From Glaciozyma antarctica PI12 (taxonomy: Eukaryota; Basidiomycota; Microbotryomycetes; Kriegeriales; Camptobasidiaceae), in contig KZ627149.1 in NCBI GenBank assembly GCA_002917775.1, positions 413,689 to 477,688 on the forward strand: 64,000 nt of DNA, written 5' to 3'. Below are positions 1-11,930 of the stretch, one piece after another. The notes under the pieces were generated by a model, which had not been told where the DNA came from, made no database searches, and was given only the letters and a program-made list of their open reading frames with translations. The stretch's first letter is position 1; each line of letters begins with the position of its first letter. Made by a program: the position numbers and the translations under genes.

Positions 1-3000
1 GAGTACAGCACCTCCTCGTGTCGAACGGTGTCCATGGTCGGGATGACGACGTCCGCCGAAAGGACGGCGTGCGTCTCGATTTCGATGGTCGGGACGGAGT
101 TCAGCCATGAGAGCCAATCTCCGGTATTGACCTGGACGTCGTAGTCGATGAGGGAGCTGCCGGGGCCGAGGGGAGGAAGGTCGATTCCGGAATGGTCCCG
201 CAGGAAGTCGCCCATGAGAGCTCGCGTCTCGAGCTTCGAGTCGCCCGTAAAAGCCCAGACGAGGCCGACGAGGAGGCGCTTCGTGACGTAGGATTCGACC
301 TGTTCGGTCTGGAGGGGGAAGTCGGGGTGCTGGTGGTTGTACTCGATGACGTTCCGGACCGTCTTGTTGAAGAGGGAGAAGAGGGTGGTGACGGCGCGGA
401 TGGTGGTGAAGTCCATGATGTGGTCGACCGAAACGGCGTACTCGAGCGCCTTGGGCACGAGCGCCTCCTCCTCAAAGTATTGTTCGATCCTCGCTGCGAC
501 GACTCGCTGAGTGGCGAGGTTGGCGGAGACGACGTCGCTCTCGCCTCGGCGAGTCGGAAGGTCGAGAAGGGCGGCCTCGTCCGTGGCGTCGAGAGGGATG
601 GCGCGGAGGGTGCTGAGGTAGTTTCGATAGAGCATCGACGGCGACACGGCGTCGTCGCTGAACCAGACCATCCCGCAGCGACTAACGGTGGCGAGAGTCG
701 CGTACTTGAGCGATTCGACCTCGAACATGATGCGTACGTTGTTGGGGAGGTTAAGCCGTTCTCCGTTCGGAAGCGTGAGGAGCTTGTTGTCGTCGAGGAC
801 ACTGGAAAGAGCGACTGAGGGTTAGCGAAGCGACGAGGAGGGACGCTCTGCACTCGCCTGTTGAGGTTCTCCACCCATTCGGGGTCGACGTCGCCGTCGA
901 AGATGATCCAATGGCGCTTCGTGCTCTCTGCTCGAACGTCGTCGACGATCTTGCGGAGGATGTGCGTGAAGAGGCCGTCGTTCCATTCGCGAGTGGTCGA
1001 ATCCAGCGTGCCGTAGAGCGCCTCCTTCGAGATCGCCTTGGGGTCGATAACGTACGAGACGCCTTCGACGCCGGTAAGGCGCTCGAGAGCGGCGAGGAGG
1101 ATTCGCCATGCGGACGTCTTCCCCGTTGCCGACGGGCCGACCATCATCAGGCCGTGCTGGATGTTCTGGATCTGGTAGAGCTGAACGACCTTCTGCAGCC
1201 AGATCTCGTCGGCGACGAGGTGTCGCTCGGCGCACACGGCGAGGATGTGCTCCTTGAGCTTGTCGAGGTTGACGGGGACGTAGTCGATTCCGGGGAAGAC
1301 GTCGGCGAGGAGGCTACAGAAAGCTCGTTCGTCAGCAGCCTCCGAGATGCGAGAGCGAGGAGGACTAACCTTGTGAGAAGGGGAACGTCGTCGGCGACCA
1401 GCTTGGGAACGATCGTTTCCGTGACGCTCTGGATGAGGATCTCCTGCTCCGAGACGTCGATTGACTCGAGAAGGGCGGATCCTCCCTCAGCCTGCACCGC
1501 TGACGCCTGCAAGCGCTCGCGCTTGAGATGTCCAGCGCTGACGAGCACCGACTTGAGCGCCCGAAGGCCGAAATCGTAGTGAGGCTGGGAGGAGAGCTGC
1601 TCGGAGCAAAGGTTGAAGAAGGGGACGATCTTGGAGGCGAGGGTTTCGGCGGTCCGGAAGCCCTGCGAGAAAAGCATGACTTGGGCGATAAGCTCGCGGT
1701 CGGGACGAGTCATCGCCATGCTTCGGAAGAGCTTCTTGAGGTTGTCGGGGAGGTTGGAACGACCGGCGTATCCAGGATTCACTGCGAGGAGACTCGTCAA
1801 CGACGCAACGACGCGCGCTCGTAGGAAAGGGCGCACTGGTGATGAAGATGCCCGTGTCCTGGCTGATGCGCAGCTGGCGTCCGACGAGCTCAATCTCGGC
1901 ATCGGGATTGGTGATTCCTGCGCTGAGCCCGAGCTGAATGCTCTGAATCTGTTGCGAGACCGCACTGAGGATTCGCTCTTCGAGTCGGTTGAACTCGTCG
2001 AAGCATCCCCAGGCGCCGACTTGGCAGAGCCCGACGAAGATTCGGCCCATCGCTTGGAAGTCGAACGTCTCGTCGCAGCAGAAGACGAGGACGAAGCGTC
2101 CGAGCTGCACGCCGAGAGCCTTGACGGATTCGGTTTTGCCTGCGGGAGGAAGCGAGGGATGGTCAGTCGCAGGCAGAGTCAGAGTAGAAGGGGACGAACC
2201 CGTTCCGGCGGGACCGAAAGGAGAGCCTCCGAGGCGGGAGTGAAGGGCTTGGGTGAGGGTGAGGTAGCAGCGGTCGGTGAGGGGAGTTTGGACGAGTCGA
2301 TCGGGCACGCCGAGGTACTCGTAGCCGTACGCGAACGAGGCGCTGGCCATCTTGACGTCGAGCTGCTCGAGAGGGTTCGTCCGCGACGTGTCGAGGTAGA
2401 ATCGCATGTGGTAGAGCCAGTTGAAGTCCTTGTTGGACGCAACGTTGCTCTGGAGGAGGAGGCGAATGACGTCCCTCTCGTGAACGAGCTCCGTGATGAG
2501 GTGCTCGCACTTGCGACGCTGAATCGGCGCGAGCTCGGTGAGGACGGTGTCGGCGAGGACGTCGAGACCGCGAAGGACGACGGAGAGGGGTCCCTCGAGC
2601 GACGTGCCGGCTTCGAACGCTCCTTCGACGAGGCTCGTCCATCCGACCTGCACGGCGAGGACGACGAGCTGAGCGGGGTAGAGCTCGATCCAGGCGAGGA
2701 ACTGCTCCGTATCGAGTCCGTCGGGGGCGTTGTAGAAGACTTGAAGGTCGGCGAAGGCGCGGGCGAGGGTTTGAGCGAGCGAGACCTTCATCTCCGACTC
2801 GAGCTTCGTGAGCCAGTCGTTGATCTTCGGGAAGTCCTTCAGGATGATGGGAGTCGTGAACACGACCTCTTCTCCCTCGCGCGACGCCATGCCTTTGATC
2901 CGCGTGATGTCCTCGTCGAGCTTGATCGACGAGAGGCCAGCGAACATCTTCTTGAGAAACTTGCCGATGCGAACAATCTACGAGTAGCCAGGAGTTCAGC

Positions 3001-6000
3001 TGCAGTCCGAAGGCAGAGAGAAGCTAACGACTCACGTCCTTGCTGTTGCCGATGATCTCGAGCAGGTCCTCGTCTCCGACAAAGTAGAACCTCGGGAACG
3101 ACGAACGCTCTCGCTCGAGGTACTCGCCGAGAGCCTTCTGGATCTTCGAGAGGAGGTCGGCCAGTCGCTCGAGGCTCTTCTGCACGCCTTGGATGTTGAG
3201 GACGTCGAGGATGAAGGGCGACTTGAAGACCTTCTTCATGACGTTGAGGAACTCGGCGTTGATGTTGTTGAACCGCTGGCTCTCGATCGGAAGGAGGTGC
3301 TTGATGTCGGCGCTCCCGGAGAAGATTCCTCTGCGAATTTTAGGTTAGCAAGATACGAACGCCAAAGTCGCTGAGGGACGTACTCGAGGTAGACCCAATG
3401 CCGCTGAACGTCTATCCATAGATCGAATAGTAGATGAATTCGGTCGAGAAGAAGATCCCACTACGAATCCTAGTCCAGGAAGATACGAACGCCAAAGTCG
3501 CTGAGGGACGTACTCGAGGTAGACCCATTGCCGCTGAACGTCGATCCAGACGTCGAAGAGGACGTGAATTCGGTTGAGACGATCCTCCCACGACGACGCC
3601 TCCTCCTCGAAGACCTTGTAGTACGGCGAGAGCTTCATGGCGGTGAGAGAGTTGAGGTTCTCGCCGCACTTGGTGAAGAGATCGTCCCAACCGCGAATGA
3701 GGCGAGTCTTGTTCTGGTAGTTGACGAGGTCGAGCGTGTAGTTCGTCCAAGTCTCCTTGACCTGTGGAGAATGGGGAGGTCAGAAGAGCAACAGCGGCGC
3801 AACGAAGATGCGACGTACCTGCTTGAGGAACTCCTCCAACGCCATCTCTCCTTGCGCCTGAACGATAACCTCCTTGAGCATGCTCTCGTTCCGCTTGAGG
3901 TCGAGGTCCCAGACCGATCCGAGGGTCATCGACGACGGCGAATACTGGTTCGTGACGCGGAGGGCCTTGTAGAGCTGGCGCCAGTGACGCTCACGAAGCG
4001 CTTCCGACTTGAGGTCTCCGATGATGGAGTTGGACTTGAGCTGCTGGCGAAGCGTCTCCTGGACGTACTCGAACGCGGCGTACTGGCGCATCCGACTCGG
4101 CATTTCGCGCGTCGCGTTGAGGAGGGCGTCGAGCTGCTGGCGAAGCTTGCGCGACTGGATCGACGACCAGAGCGTGTCGCGAAGCTCGGCAATCTGAGCC
4201 CAAACGCCCGAGAGCGCGGTCCAAACTGCCTTGAGGTCGCGAATCTCCTCGAGGACGGGTTCGAGGCGGTCGTCGCGGACGAGCTCGAGGTCCAGCGCCT
4301 CCTTCGCCCTCGAGACAGTGTCGTACTCCTCGTTGAGGCGGTTGACGCGTCCTTCGAAGATGGCGATCGCGTTCATCGCCATTTCTGCCTTGAGCGAGCC
4401 TTGAATGGGCTTGTTGGCCTCCCACTCGACGACAATCTCCTGAATGCGGTTCTGAACGATCTTGTCCTCGGCGACGATCTTGAGCTGGAGACCGGCTGTG
4501 AGAAGACCTCGCGCGATTAGTAGGGCTCAAAAGCGGACGATGGAAGCGAGCGAGCGCACCGAGTTGCTCCTGGATCGAAGCGTTCTTGCGCGTGAGGATC
4601 TCGTTGAACGCACTCCATTCGCCCTCGATCTGGTCGACGTAGAGCCAGTCCGCTGGGAACTGGTACCGCTGGCGCTCGAGCGTCTTCTGCCCTTGTCCGA
4701 AGATCTCGATCTCGGGCGTCCACTTCTTGACCTTGCGCTTGAGCTCCTGGACGAACGTGATGAACGTGACGGTCGCGGCGGTCGAGGATCCTTCGATCGA
4801 GTGATGCTCGAGGTCGTGGCGCGCCTTGAGGACCGCAGCGTGCGTCTCCTTCATCTTGACGCTGAGCTTGCTGCCGAACCGACCGAGGATGTCGCGCTGC
4901 CAGGTGTCGTACTTGGCGTTGACCTTACTCTGGACCTGCTCGTAGTTGATGATTGCGACGCCGAACGACCGCTGCGTCTCCGAGTTGTCGAACGTCGAGC
5001 GAGTCTTGCGGATCTCGAGGAGGAGCTGCTGCCACGAAGCGAGCGAGTCGCCGAGCTTGCCGTAGACGTACTCCGACTCGAGGTCCCAAAGCGACTGGAA
5101 CTGGAGCCACTTGTTGACGTAGATTCCGATCTGGCGGAGCTTGTCCTCGACGAGGGCGAACGGATGCTCGAGAGAGCCGTCGAGGAATTGGCCGAGCTGC
5201 ATCGAACTGTCAGGGTCCGCTCGAGATCAGGGAGGCGCCAAGGAACGTACGAGAGAGTTGTAGTTGAGGTTACGAGGAGCGGTCGTCCTGATCTTTAAGC
5301 CAATCTCGTATCGCGAGCTCTGGATCCTGCTGAGGCCGCAAACGACGCCGAGCCACTGGTGGAGTTGACGGTACCAGCTGGCGCGAGCCTGCTCGATCGG
5401 CGGATCCAAGTAGATGACCTGGTTCTGAATGCGAATCTCGTGAATGATCGTCTTGAGCTCGAGTCCGCTATCGAGTCCGTCCTGCGAAGAAGGGTCAGTC
5501 AGTCTTCGCGAATAAGCACCCGCCGCAAACGCACCTTTGCCTCCTTGGCAGCCTTCTTCCGACTCGCTAAGCTCCCAGTATCGCGATTCGCGACGTCCCC
5601 GTCCTTCCCAAACTCGACGCACCACCGCTCGATAACCGCTCGCAAGCGTTCGACGAGGACGGCCTCGATCTTGGCGTCCAGCTCGGCGACCCACGAGTCG
5701 AGGTTCGCGTACCCCTCGAGGTTGAGCTTGTCGATAGTCTTCTGAATCGAGCCGAGGAGGTCGGAGAAGGCGACGGTGGTGTAGCGGCAGGTGGCGAGCT
5801 CGTCGATCGTGCGGGTCGTCTCGGTGTACATGTCGATGAGGCTGTCGGTGCGGTCCTGGAAGATGGAGACGACGCTGGCGAACTCGCGAACGTAGAGACC
5901 GTGCTTCCCGCCGGGGCCGTCGGTTCCGGCGCCGGGGAGGTAGGGGAGTTGGTGGTGGCGCGTGTCGAACGAGCTGACGAAGTGCTCCCAGCGGACGGCC

Positions 6001-8898
6001 ATGCCTGCTCATTCGAACAGGTCAGTCTCGCTCGAAACGCAAGCGAGGCAAACGAGCGCACCCTTCGTGATCTGCTGCTGAGCGTTATTCCTGAACTCGG
6101 CGACGAGGGCGAGGATACCGGGGTTGGCGTGGACCTTGGCGATGGTCTGCGAGTAGGTCCTGACGGTCTCCATGAGGCTGACGGCGTGCGGATAGACTCG
6201 CTTGGCGTCCTTCGCGATGTTGCTGATCGTGTGAGGGACCTGGAAGCCGAGCCAGAGGAGGAAGCCGAACCTTGCGAATGAAGAGGGTGATGATCTGCGA
6301 GTCGAAGTTGACCGAGAGCTGGAGCGCGCTGCCCTGCGTCGCGGTTTTTGGTGATCTCGAAGAGGCGGCCTGAGATCTGCATGCTCCGACGGTTGATGTC
6401 GTGGAGCCAGGCCTCGTAGATCGGTCGCGTGTCGAGCTTGCGGCGGAACGACTGGCTCTCGCTCTGGAGCTTCTGACCCTCGGCGTAGAGCTCCCAGCCT
6501 TTGCCGAGGACGTCCTCGACTCGCTTCATGTAAGTGAAGAGCTGACGTTCGATCTGCTTCGCCCAGATGATGGCGCCGGCGATGGGAGGATGGTCGCGGA
6601 GCTGGGACATGTGGTACGCTTCCGAGTGCTGGTAGGACTTCTTGAACTTGTCGTGGAGAAGGCGGATGTCCTCCTTGACCGAGTCGATGAGCTGCGACTG
6701 GTACTCGGCGATGGCGCCTGTGCAAGCAGGCGGTAAGCCCTCGGTTCGTGATCGCGCAAGAGAGGACGTACCTCGAATCTTGGGCCGCACGAACAAGGCG
6801 TTGAACTTAGAGAAGACGCGGAACATCTCGTTGGCGTTCCGCGCGCTCCCGAGTCGATCTCGCAGGCGCGAGATGATCTGGTTCTCAACCCGAGCGACTC
6901 GTTCGTTGTAGGCGGTCTCGGCCGTCACCCAGATCTCGGTTCCCTCTGCTCAGGGCTGTCAGCGAAGAGTCGAAGGATGGCGAGAGAGACGTACCGGTCG
7001 AAACGTCGAGCACGTCGACGTTCTTGACGCTCTCGTACGCTTGTCGAACCTGCGAAACGAAGAGCGTCAGGAAGAAGTGGGATTCGGCCAAGCGAGAGAA
7101 CGTACCTCCGCATCCATGTCGATATCGGTGAGCATCGCACTTCCCCTCTCCGTCCCGTCCCCAATGCGCTTCGTCTCGTTCCCGAGCGGTCCGACCATGA
7201 CCTGAAGCTGGTTGTGATGCTTCCTAAACTGGCGAAGGTAGCTAACGCGTTCCTGAAGCTTCGCATGCGCCGGGTTGATCTTGATCGGCAAGAACTTCTC
7301 GCTCCGCTTGCGCGTAACTTCGCGCGCGACGTTGGTGAACTCCTTGACGCTGTCGTCCCAGGCGTGGAAGACGGCCGAGCAGGACGACATGGCGCGCTCG
7401 AAGGACGAGTACTCCATGTACATGAGGCGTTGCGAGCCGAGGACTTTGAGGAGCTGCTCGTTGAGGTCGCGCGAGATGGCTTCGACGAGGGGGAGGGCGC
7501 GGCGGATAGGGTAGGGTCTGCGAACGGTTAGAGATGATTACTGGAGTAGGATAAAGGACGCACGAGAGCTTGAGCTTCTTGTTGATGTGGCTGAAGATGA
7601 GAAGGAGACTCTCCTGGACCTTGGCGAGGTCGGTCGCAGCGAGAAGCTCGTTGAGAGGAAAGTCCTTCATGAGCTGGTTGTACTTGTGAACTATGAAGGG
7701 TGTTGATCAGCGCACGCCTTTGCGCAGGAAGCTGGAGAGCGACTCACCGACGTCGGTCGCCTCCTTGAGTCCAGTGTCGGCGATGAACGAGACCGTCGCG
7801 TGGAACCGCTTCGCGTGCTTGAGGATGTCGAGCGTGAGGACAATCGGCTCGCTCCTAAGCTGCTCCTCGATCCCCTCGAGCGCCTTCTCCATGCTGAGCC
7901 AAAAGTTGACCTCCTGACTCGCTGTCCCGCTCGCGACGTCGCGATTGAGCTTGGTGACGTTCTGAATCTCCTTGATCCAGCTGTTGACTTCGCCTTGGAG
8001 CTTGTTGAGGAATGCTGAGTCGGAGAGGAGGTCGGGGTCGATGGATTCGACGGAGGGTCGGGTGCCGTTGCTCTGAGCGAGTGCGATGGCGGCGGAGATG
8101 GCGGGGTGGATCGAGAGGACGATATCGGGGATCTCGACGTTCTGCTGGACTGCATTCCCATCGCGTTAGCAGCGTGTCCACAGGCCAAAGAGCACGATAA
8201 CGCACGGTGGAGAAGCGAGAGCTCGAGCTCCGCGAACTTCTTCTTCGTCATCGGAATGCCCATCTTGCTGTTCGCCTCATTCTAGCCTCATCCCCCCTAC
8301 TTCTAGCTCCCTCCTTCTTCCCTTTACTCTCAACAAACGCCTCGAACGCCGGCGCGACACCCCAATGCACGAGGCGATGCAAGCCCTCGTATACTCCGCT
8401 CCCCGCAGCTCCGCCCGCGACGGCGCCTGCGCCGGCTGAGGCTGGACCAAAGAGGTTGAGAAAATGGAGCTGGTTCGAGAGAGGGAGAGTCGTGTCGAGA
8501 GTAGTGACATGCTTGATGAGGGAGAGAGTGGCGGCTTGGTGAGGCGAGTAGGAGAGGGAGGTCGTGAGGTGGTAGGTGTTCGTGTCCGGCGTCGTATCTG
8601 CACCCGTACATCAGCTTAGCTCCTCCTCAACCAGCACACGAGCGCACCTTCCTCACCCTCTTCGCGCTCGTCGCGTCGTCTTGACAACATAGACGACCCC
8701 GGCGCTAGGATCGCTCGCCCACTTTGTCGCGCGCTCAGCAAAGTCGGGGAGCTCAAACATGTCCTCGAGCTCATTCTCCTGAGCGCCTAGGAGCAGAGGA
8801 AGGAGCTGGGACAGGTAGAGGCGGAACGCTGGAAGGTCGAAAGTCGTGGTTGGAGGGCGCGTGTCGAGGGAGAGGGACGACTCCTCGGTCCGCTCCAT
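1..8898 (-). CDS. DYN1: Cytoplasmic dynein heavy chain (3' end outside window)
   Basis: Motor subunit of cytoplasmic dynein, which moves nuclei, spindles and cargo toward microtubule minus ends. The start is the ATG at 8898 (MERTEESSL). The visible part holds the N-terminal tail, the [10 protein letters not shown] signature of the stem region near 3960-4000, the linker, and two AAA modules. The AAA1 P-loop GPAGTG/KTE is split by an intron near 2150-2215, followed by a CFDEFNR Walker B near 2000. The AAA2 P-loop [11 protein letters not shown] lies near 1100-1140. The coding sequence runs off the left edge shortly before AAA3 would begin, so perhaps 2,600 of about 4,500 residues are present (my estimate). 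There are many 50-60 bp introns, one of them GC-AG. A 130-bp tandem duplication lies at 3351-3610, and two apparent one-base shifts lie near 6262-6349. It is divergent from the RNase P-like gene. The identity is certain; some exon edges are not. Confidence 0.96.
802..857 (-). other. GC-AG intron in the dynein gene
   Basis: The conserved dynein reading needs Asn-Ser-Val-Leu-Asp-Asp-Asn at this junction. It is obtained only if splicing goes from AACAG|GCGAGT to TTTCCAG|TGTCC. That makes a 56-bp intron beginning with GC instead of GT. The rest of the donor (AG|GCGAGT) fits the known GC-AG class of U2 introns, which keep an otherwise strong donor consensus. Confidence 0.8.
3351..3610 (-). repeat. 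130-bp tandem duplication across a dynein exon end and donor site
   Basis: Two copies start at 3351 and 3481 and align without gaps for about 110 bases, with 17 mismatches by my count; the first 47 bases are identical. Each copy holds the end of one dynein exon, the donor GTACGT and the start of the intron. Copy 3481-3610 is the working exon end. Copy 3351-3480 lies inside the following intron. In register it still reads [17 protein letters not shown], against [17 protein letters not shown] in the exon. Confidence 0.93.
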
Positions 8899-9097
8899 CG
8901 TGATTGCGCGTGTTGCTGGTAGTGGCTGGGGTGCTGGGTCTTGCTGTGGATGCGACTGCAGAGCCTTGGGTATAGAGTGCGAGGGTGTGTAGGAGGAGAG
9001 CAAAGAGCGAACTCGGGTCCTCCTCGGGACCTCCTCTTGTTTTGGGCAGGCACAACAGCTCTGCCTCCTCCCAAACTCTCTCAAACTCGACTGGTCG
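8899..9097. promoter_or_regulatory. Shared divergent promoter, dynein / RNase P-like gene
   Basis: 199 bases separate the two start codons, so both promoters and 5' UTRs must lie here or overlap the genes. No TATA box or other named element is clear to me. Confidence 0.5.
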
Positions 9098-10064
9098 ATG
9101 GTTCTGCTCCAACTGCGTGCTAGGGTGGCTGCTTCAGCGCGGCAGCTTCACCGACTCCTCTCGACCAAGCCCACACCAAACGCGTCCTCTCCTCCCTCCC
9201 GTTCCCTCCCCGAGCTCTCCCAACTCCCCGCCTCTCCCCACTCCCTCGTCGTACGTCCATCAGCCTACCAAAGACCCCTCCTAACCCCCCTCTCAAACAC
9301 AGTTCCGTTCCCTCCCCTACTCCTCCCCCCCTCACCTCCTCTTCCCCCCCTCAGCCCTCTCCCACTCCTGCCCCCTCTTCACCCTCCGTCTCTCCTCCCC
9401 TCCCTCCTCCACCTCCCGTCCCGCCAGTGCCTCCCAATCCCTCCCTACCGCGCCTCCCTCCCTCGCACACACCACCTCCCCCCTCGTCCCCCTCCTCACG
9501 CCCTCCGCCATGCGCGAGCGTCAAACGATGTTGAGAAGGTATCGCGCGCCGTATAGGATGGATCTGACGATTATGGCGGGGAAGAAGAAGGTGCATAAGA
9601 GTGCTGTGGTGAGGGAGAGGTGTAAGAGGAGACTGAGGGAGGCGATTCGGTTGGTCGTGCTGAGGGGGGCGAGGGGGGAGGGAGAGGGGATGAGGTTTGT
9701 GGAGGAGGAGGAGGGGCCGGGGAGGTGGTTGGTTAGAGGTGAGTTGGCTTGCGAGAAGGGAGGAGGAGGGGCTGATGAGTTGCAGGGTATGGGTACATTG
9801 CGACGGCGACGTTGGAGCTTTACAGGATCCCACTGCCTTCGCTGGTGGATCATGTGAGGAAAGCACTCATATCGCTGAAGGTGAGGTTGCAGATTCCTCT
9901 CCGAATGAGCGCGACTGACCTTCTCTTGCGACCAGATCAAGGCGGAGAACCAGATCATCGAACGGCAGCTTCTCAGCATTCCCACTCCTCCTCCTGGTCC
10001 ACCCGTCGAGACTAGATCGGAATTCGCGCCTTCAGCGGCAGTAACTTCGACTTCTGAGGGATGA
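9098..10064 (+). CDS. Bacterial RNase P protein (RnpA)-like, probably mitochondrial
   Basis: Predicted 270-residue protein from four exons (9098-9250, 9303-9738, 9786-9880, 9936-10064). All three introns have GT-AG ends and join in frame. The first 30 residues (MVLLQLRARVAASARQLHRL) are rich in Arg, Ser and Leu with no acidic residue, as in a mitochondrial presequence. After a Pro/Ser-rich stretch, residues about 150-167 read KSAVVRERCKRRLREAIR. This closely resembles the RNA-binding signature of bacterial RNase P protein (KAVxRNxxKRxxREaxR), with Glu in place of the usual Asn. The following exon (GYGYIATATLEL, then SLVDHVRKALISLK) resembles the C-terminal strand and helix of the RnpA fold. 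In bacteria RnpA helps the RNase P RNA bind pre-tRNA; by inference this protein could act in mitochondrial tRNA 5' processing. It is unrelated to yeast Rpm2. The gene model is strong and the family assignment is moderate. Confidence 0.72.
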
Positions 10065-10534
10065 TCTCGCTGGCGAGGACATCGAAACGCCAATCTCGGC
10101 ACGATCTCTCGGTCGGTATCGCCGTCCCCTTGACCTCGCGTCAGTCCTATTCGTGCCGCAGTATGAGTCGGTCGCTGATACCTGGCAGCTGAGAAGTAGC
10201 CGTAGCTGCAGGACCTCACTCGCGCGCGACCGAGGACAGCGCTCGTCGGTGCCGCGCGGACAGCGTCGCTGCTTGACCGTTCCACGAGAAGCGTGCAAGC
10301 GAGCGGCAATTCAATACAGAACGACGCTAGAATATAGACTTCGGCGCAGACATCGTCGTTAACGAGAGAAGGCTTTGAAAGAACGGGCTGCAAGCTCCTC
10401 GCTCCCCATCCTCGCACCGTCCCAATCGCCCGCGCTCCCAAAAACCAGTCAACGCACGACCGCGTTCGGTACAAAGCTCTTACGAGCACTTTTGCAGATC
10501 CCCTCGCGCTCAATAACACTCCCCTCCTCCTTCA
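10065..10534. other. Convergent intergenic region
   Basis: 470 bases between the stop codons of the RNase P-like gene and LEA1. Open frames here on both strands lack sensible starts and splice signals. I see only presumed 3' UTRs. Confidence 0.5.
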
Positions 10535-11752
10535 CTAATCCTCCTGCATCGCGTCCACTCCAGCCTTCTTCCGTTGCAAGTCCTTGAGGTCCTTCTCCGT
10601 CGGCCTGCGCGCACACGTGAGCTCCTCGGCCAGCAGGGAATGAGGGAGAGAAAGGACGTACACGAATCCCTGCGCCAACATACGCTGCAGCCTCCGAATC
10701 TGCACACACACCGTCAGCCCCCCTCTCACCCCAAACAGCACCGAGAAGCGCAACGCACCTCCTCAACACTCTCAGCCCCCTCAATCGCGCTCCTAACCCT
10801 CTCCTTCTCCTCGCGACTCAACAACCTCCCCGCTCCTCCTCCCGTACTCTTCTCGGGGATCGCCTCGACTCCTCCGGGTTCGAACGTCTTGGCTGCTGTG
10901 AGAGCTGAGGCGGTGGCGGAGGCGGAGAGGGAGAGGGCGAGAGGTGTGGGAGTGCCGGAGGGGGTGAGGAAGAGGGTGATGGCGTGCGTGCGGTCCTGTG
11001 GGGGCGGAGTTAGCTGCTGTTTGGTGTGGTGAAGAAGGGGAGAGAGGTGGGGTCGGGGGTGGGAGGTGGTAGGAGGGAGGGAGGAGCGAAGGAGGAAGGG
11101 AGATTGGATGACGGGATGAACGCACCTTCTCCTTGACGCGCTCAAAGTCGAGGCTCCTCAACTTCTTGCACTTGAAGATGATCCACTCTCGATAATACTG
11201 ATACTGATGCACCGGGTTCCCCTTCAACGAGAGCCGTCTCCAACTTCCTGCACTTGCCCAGCACCTCCCCAATGACCGCCAGTCCGTCCTTTGGCACGGC
11301 GCAATTCGTCAAAATGAGAGTACGGAGGTTGGGGAGGGACGTGGGGACGGAGGGGGAGATGGTGCGGAGAGGGTTCGAGGAGAGGAGGAGGTGTTGCAGT
11401 CGGCGCAGGAGGGGGAAGTTGGAGAGAGTCGTGATGGAGTTGTCGGTGAAGTCGATCGAGTCGAGCTGGTCGCGTGTTACTCCGAGGTTCTCAATCGCGG
11501 CAATCTTGTGCCCTGTGGTCGCGAGTGGGGGTGGAGGGGAGGTGGAGTAGGAGCGGGGGAGAGATGGCGTGTCGAGGTCGAGGGAGGCGTGGAGGGCGGC
11601 GTGATGGAAGGAGGTTCAAGGTGGGATGGTGAGTGGACTATTGCGCTACTGGTGTACACTCCCTACGTACCTCGTAGATCTAGTTCCCTGTCCTTGAGCG
11701 GGTTCAAGTGCGAGGCTTGTTTAGCGAGCAGCTCTGCGTCGAGACGAACCAT
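10535..11752 (-). CDS. LEA1: U2 snRNP A' protein (leucine-rich repeat)
   Basis: Component of the U2 small nuclear ribonucleoprotein that, with the B'' protein, binds U2 snRNA stem-loop IV in the spliceosome. The start at 11752 opens with MVRLDAELLA and NPLKDRELDLRG, the N-terminus typical of the family. Leucine-rich repeats follow through 11250-11500 (DQLDSIDFTDNSI, then LLRRLQHLLL). The capping motif GNPVHQYQYYREWIIFKCKK and SLDFERVKEK are diagnostic of U2A'. The C-terminal exon ends LQRKKAGVDAMQED. Several short introns are present. The gene is divergent from CDC3, with 178 bases between start codons. Confidence 0.93.
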
Positions 11753-11930
11753 TCCTGTCGCTCGCTACGACGTGGGGGTGAACTGGAGGAAGAAGGAGGA
11801 GAGGGCGTCGGGCGGGATGAACTGAACGAGTTAGTGAGTGCTGTCCTTTGGGCTGAGCTGCCGGCGCCCAGGGGAGGAGAAGGATCAAATATTCACATTA
11901 AATTTCGCCCAGGTGACTTACCGTAATTAA
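11753..11930. promoter_or_regulatory. Shared divergent promoter, LEA1 / CDC3
   Basis: 178 bases between two divergent start codons. The right half (11881-11925) is unusually AT-rich for this DNA, which fits a promoter, but I cannot name a factor site. Confidence 0.45.

Noticed and set aside
192-818. 208-codon plus-strand open frame with acidic composition
   Set aside because: Antisense shadow of the dynein AAA2/AAA3 linker exon.
1613-3055. 480-codon open frame on the plus strand
   Set aside because: Exactly antisense to well-conserved dynein exons. Third-position GC bias leaves the opposite frame open; it has no introns or known domain.
9521-10519. 332-codon minus-strand open frame
   Set aside because: Antisense to the RNase P-like gene and its 3' flank; no recognisable domain.
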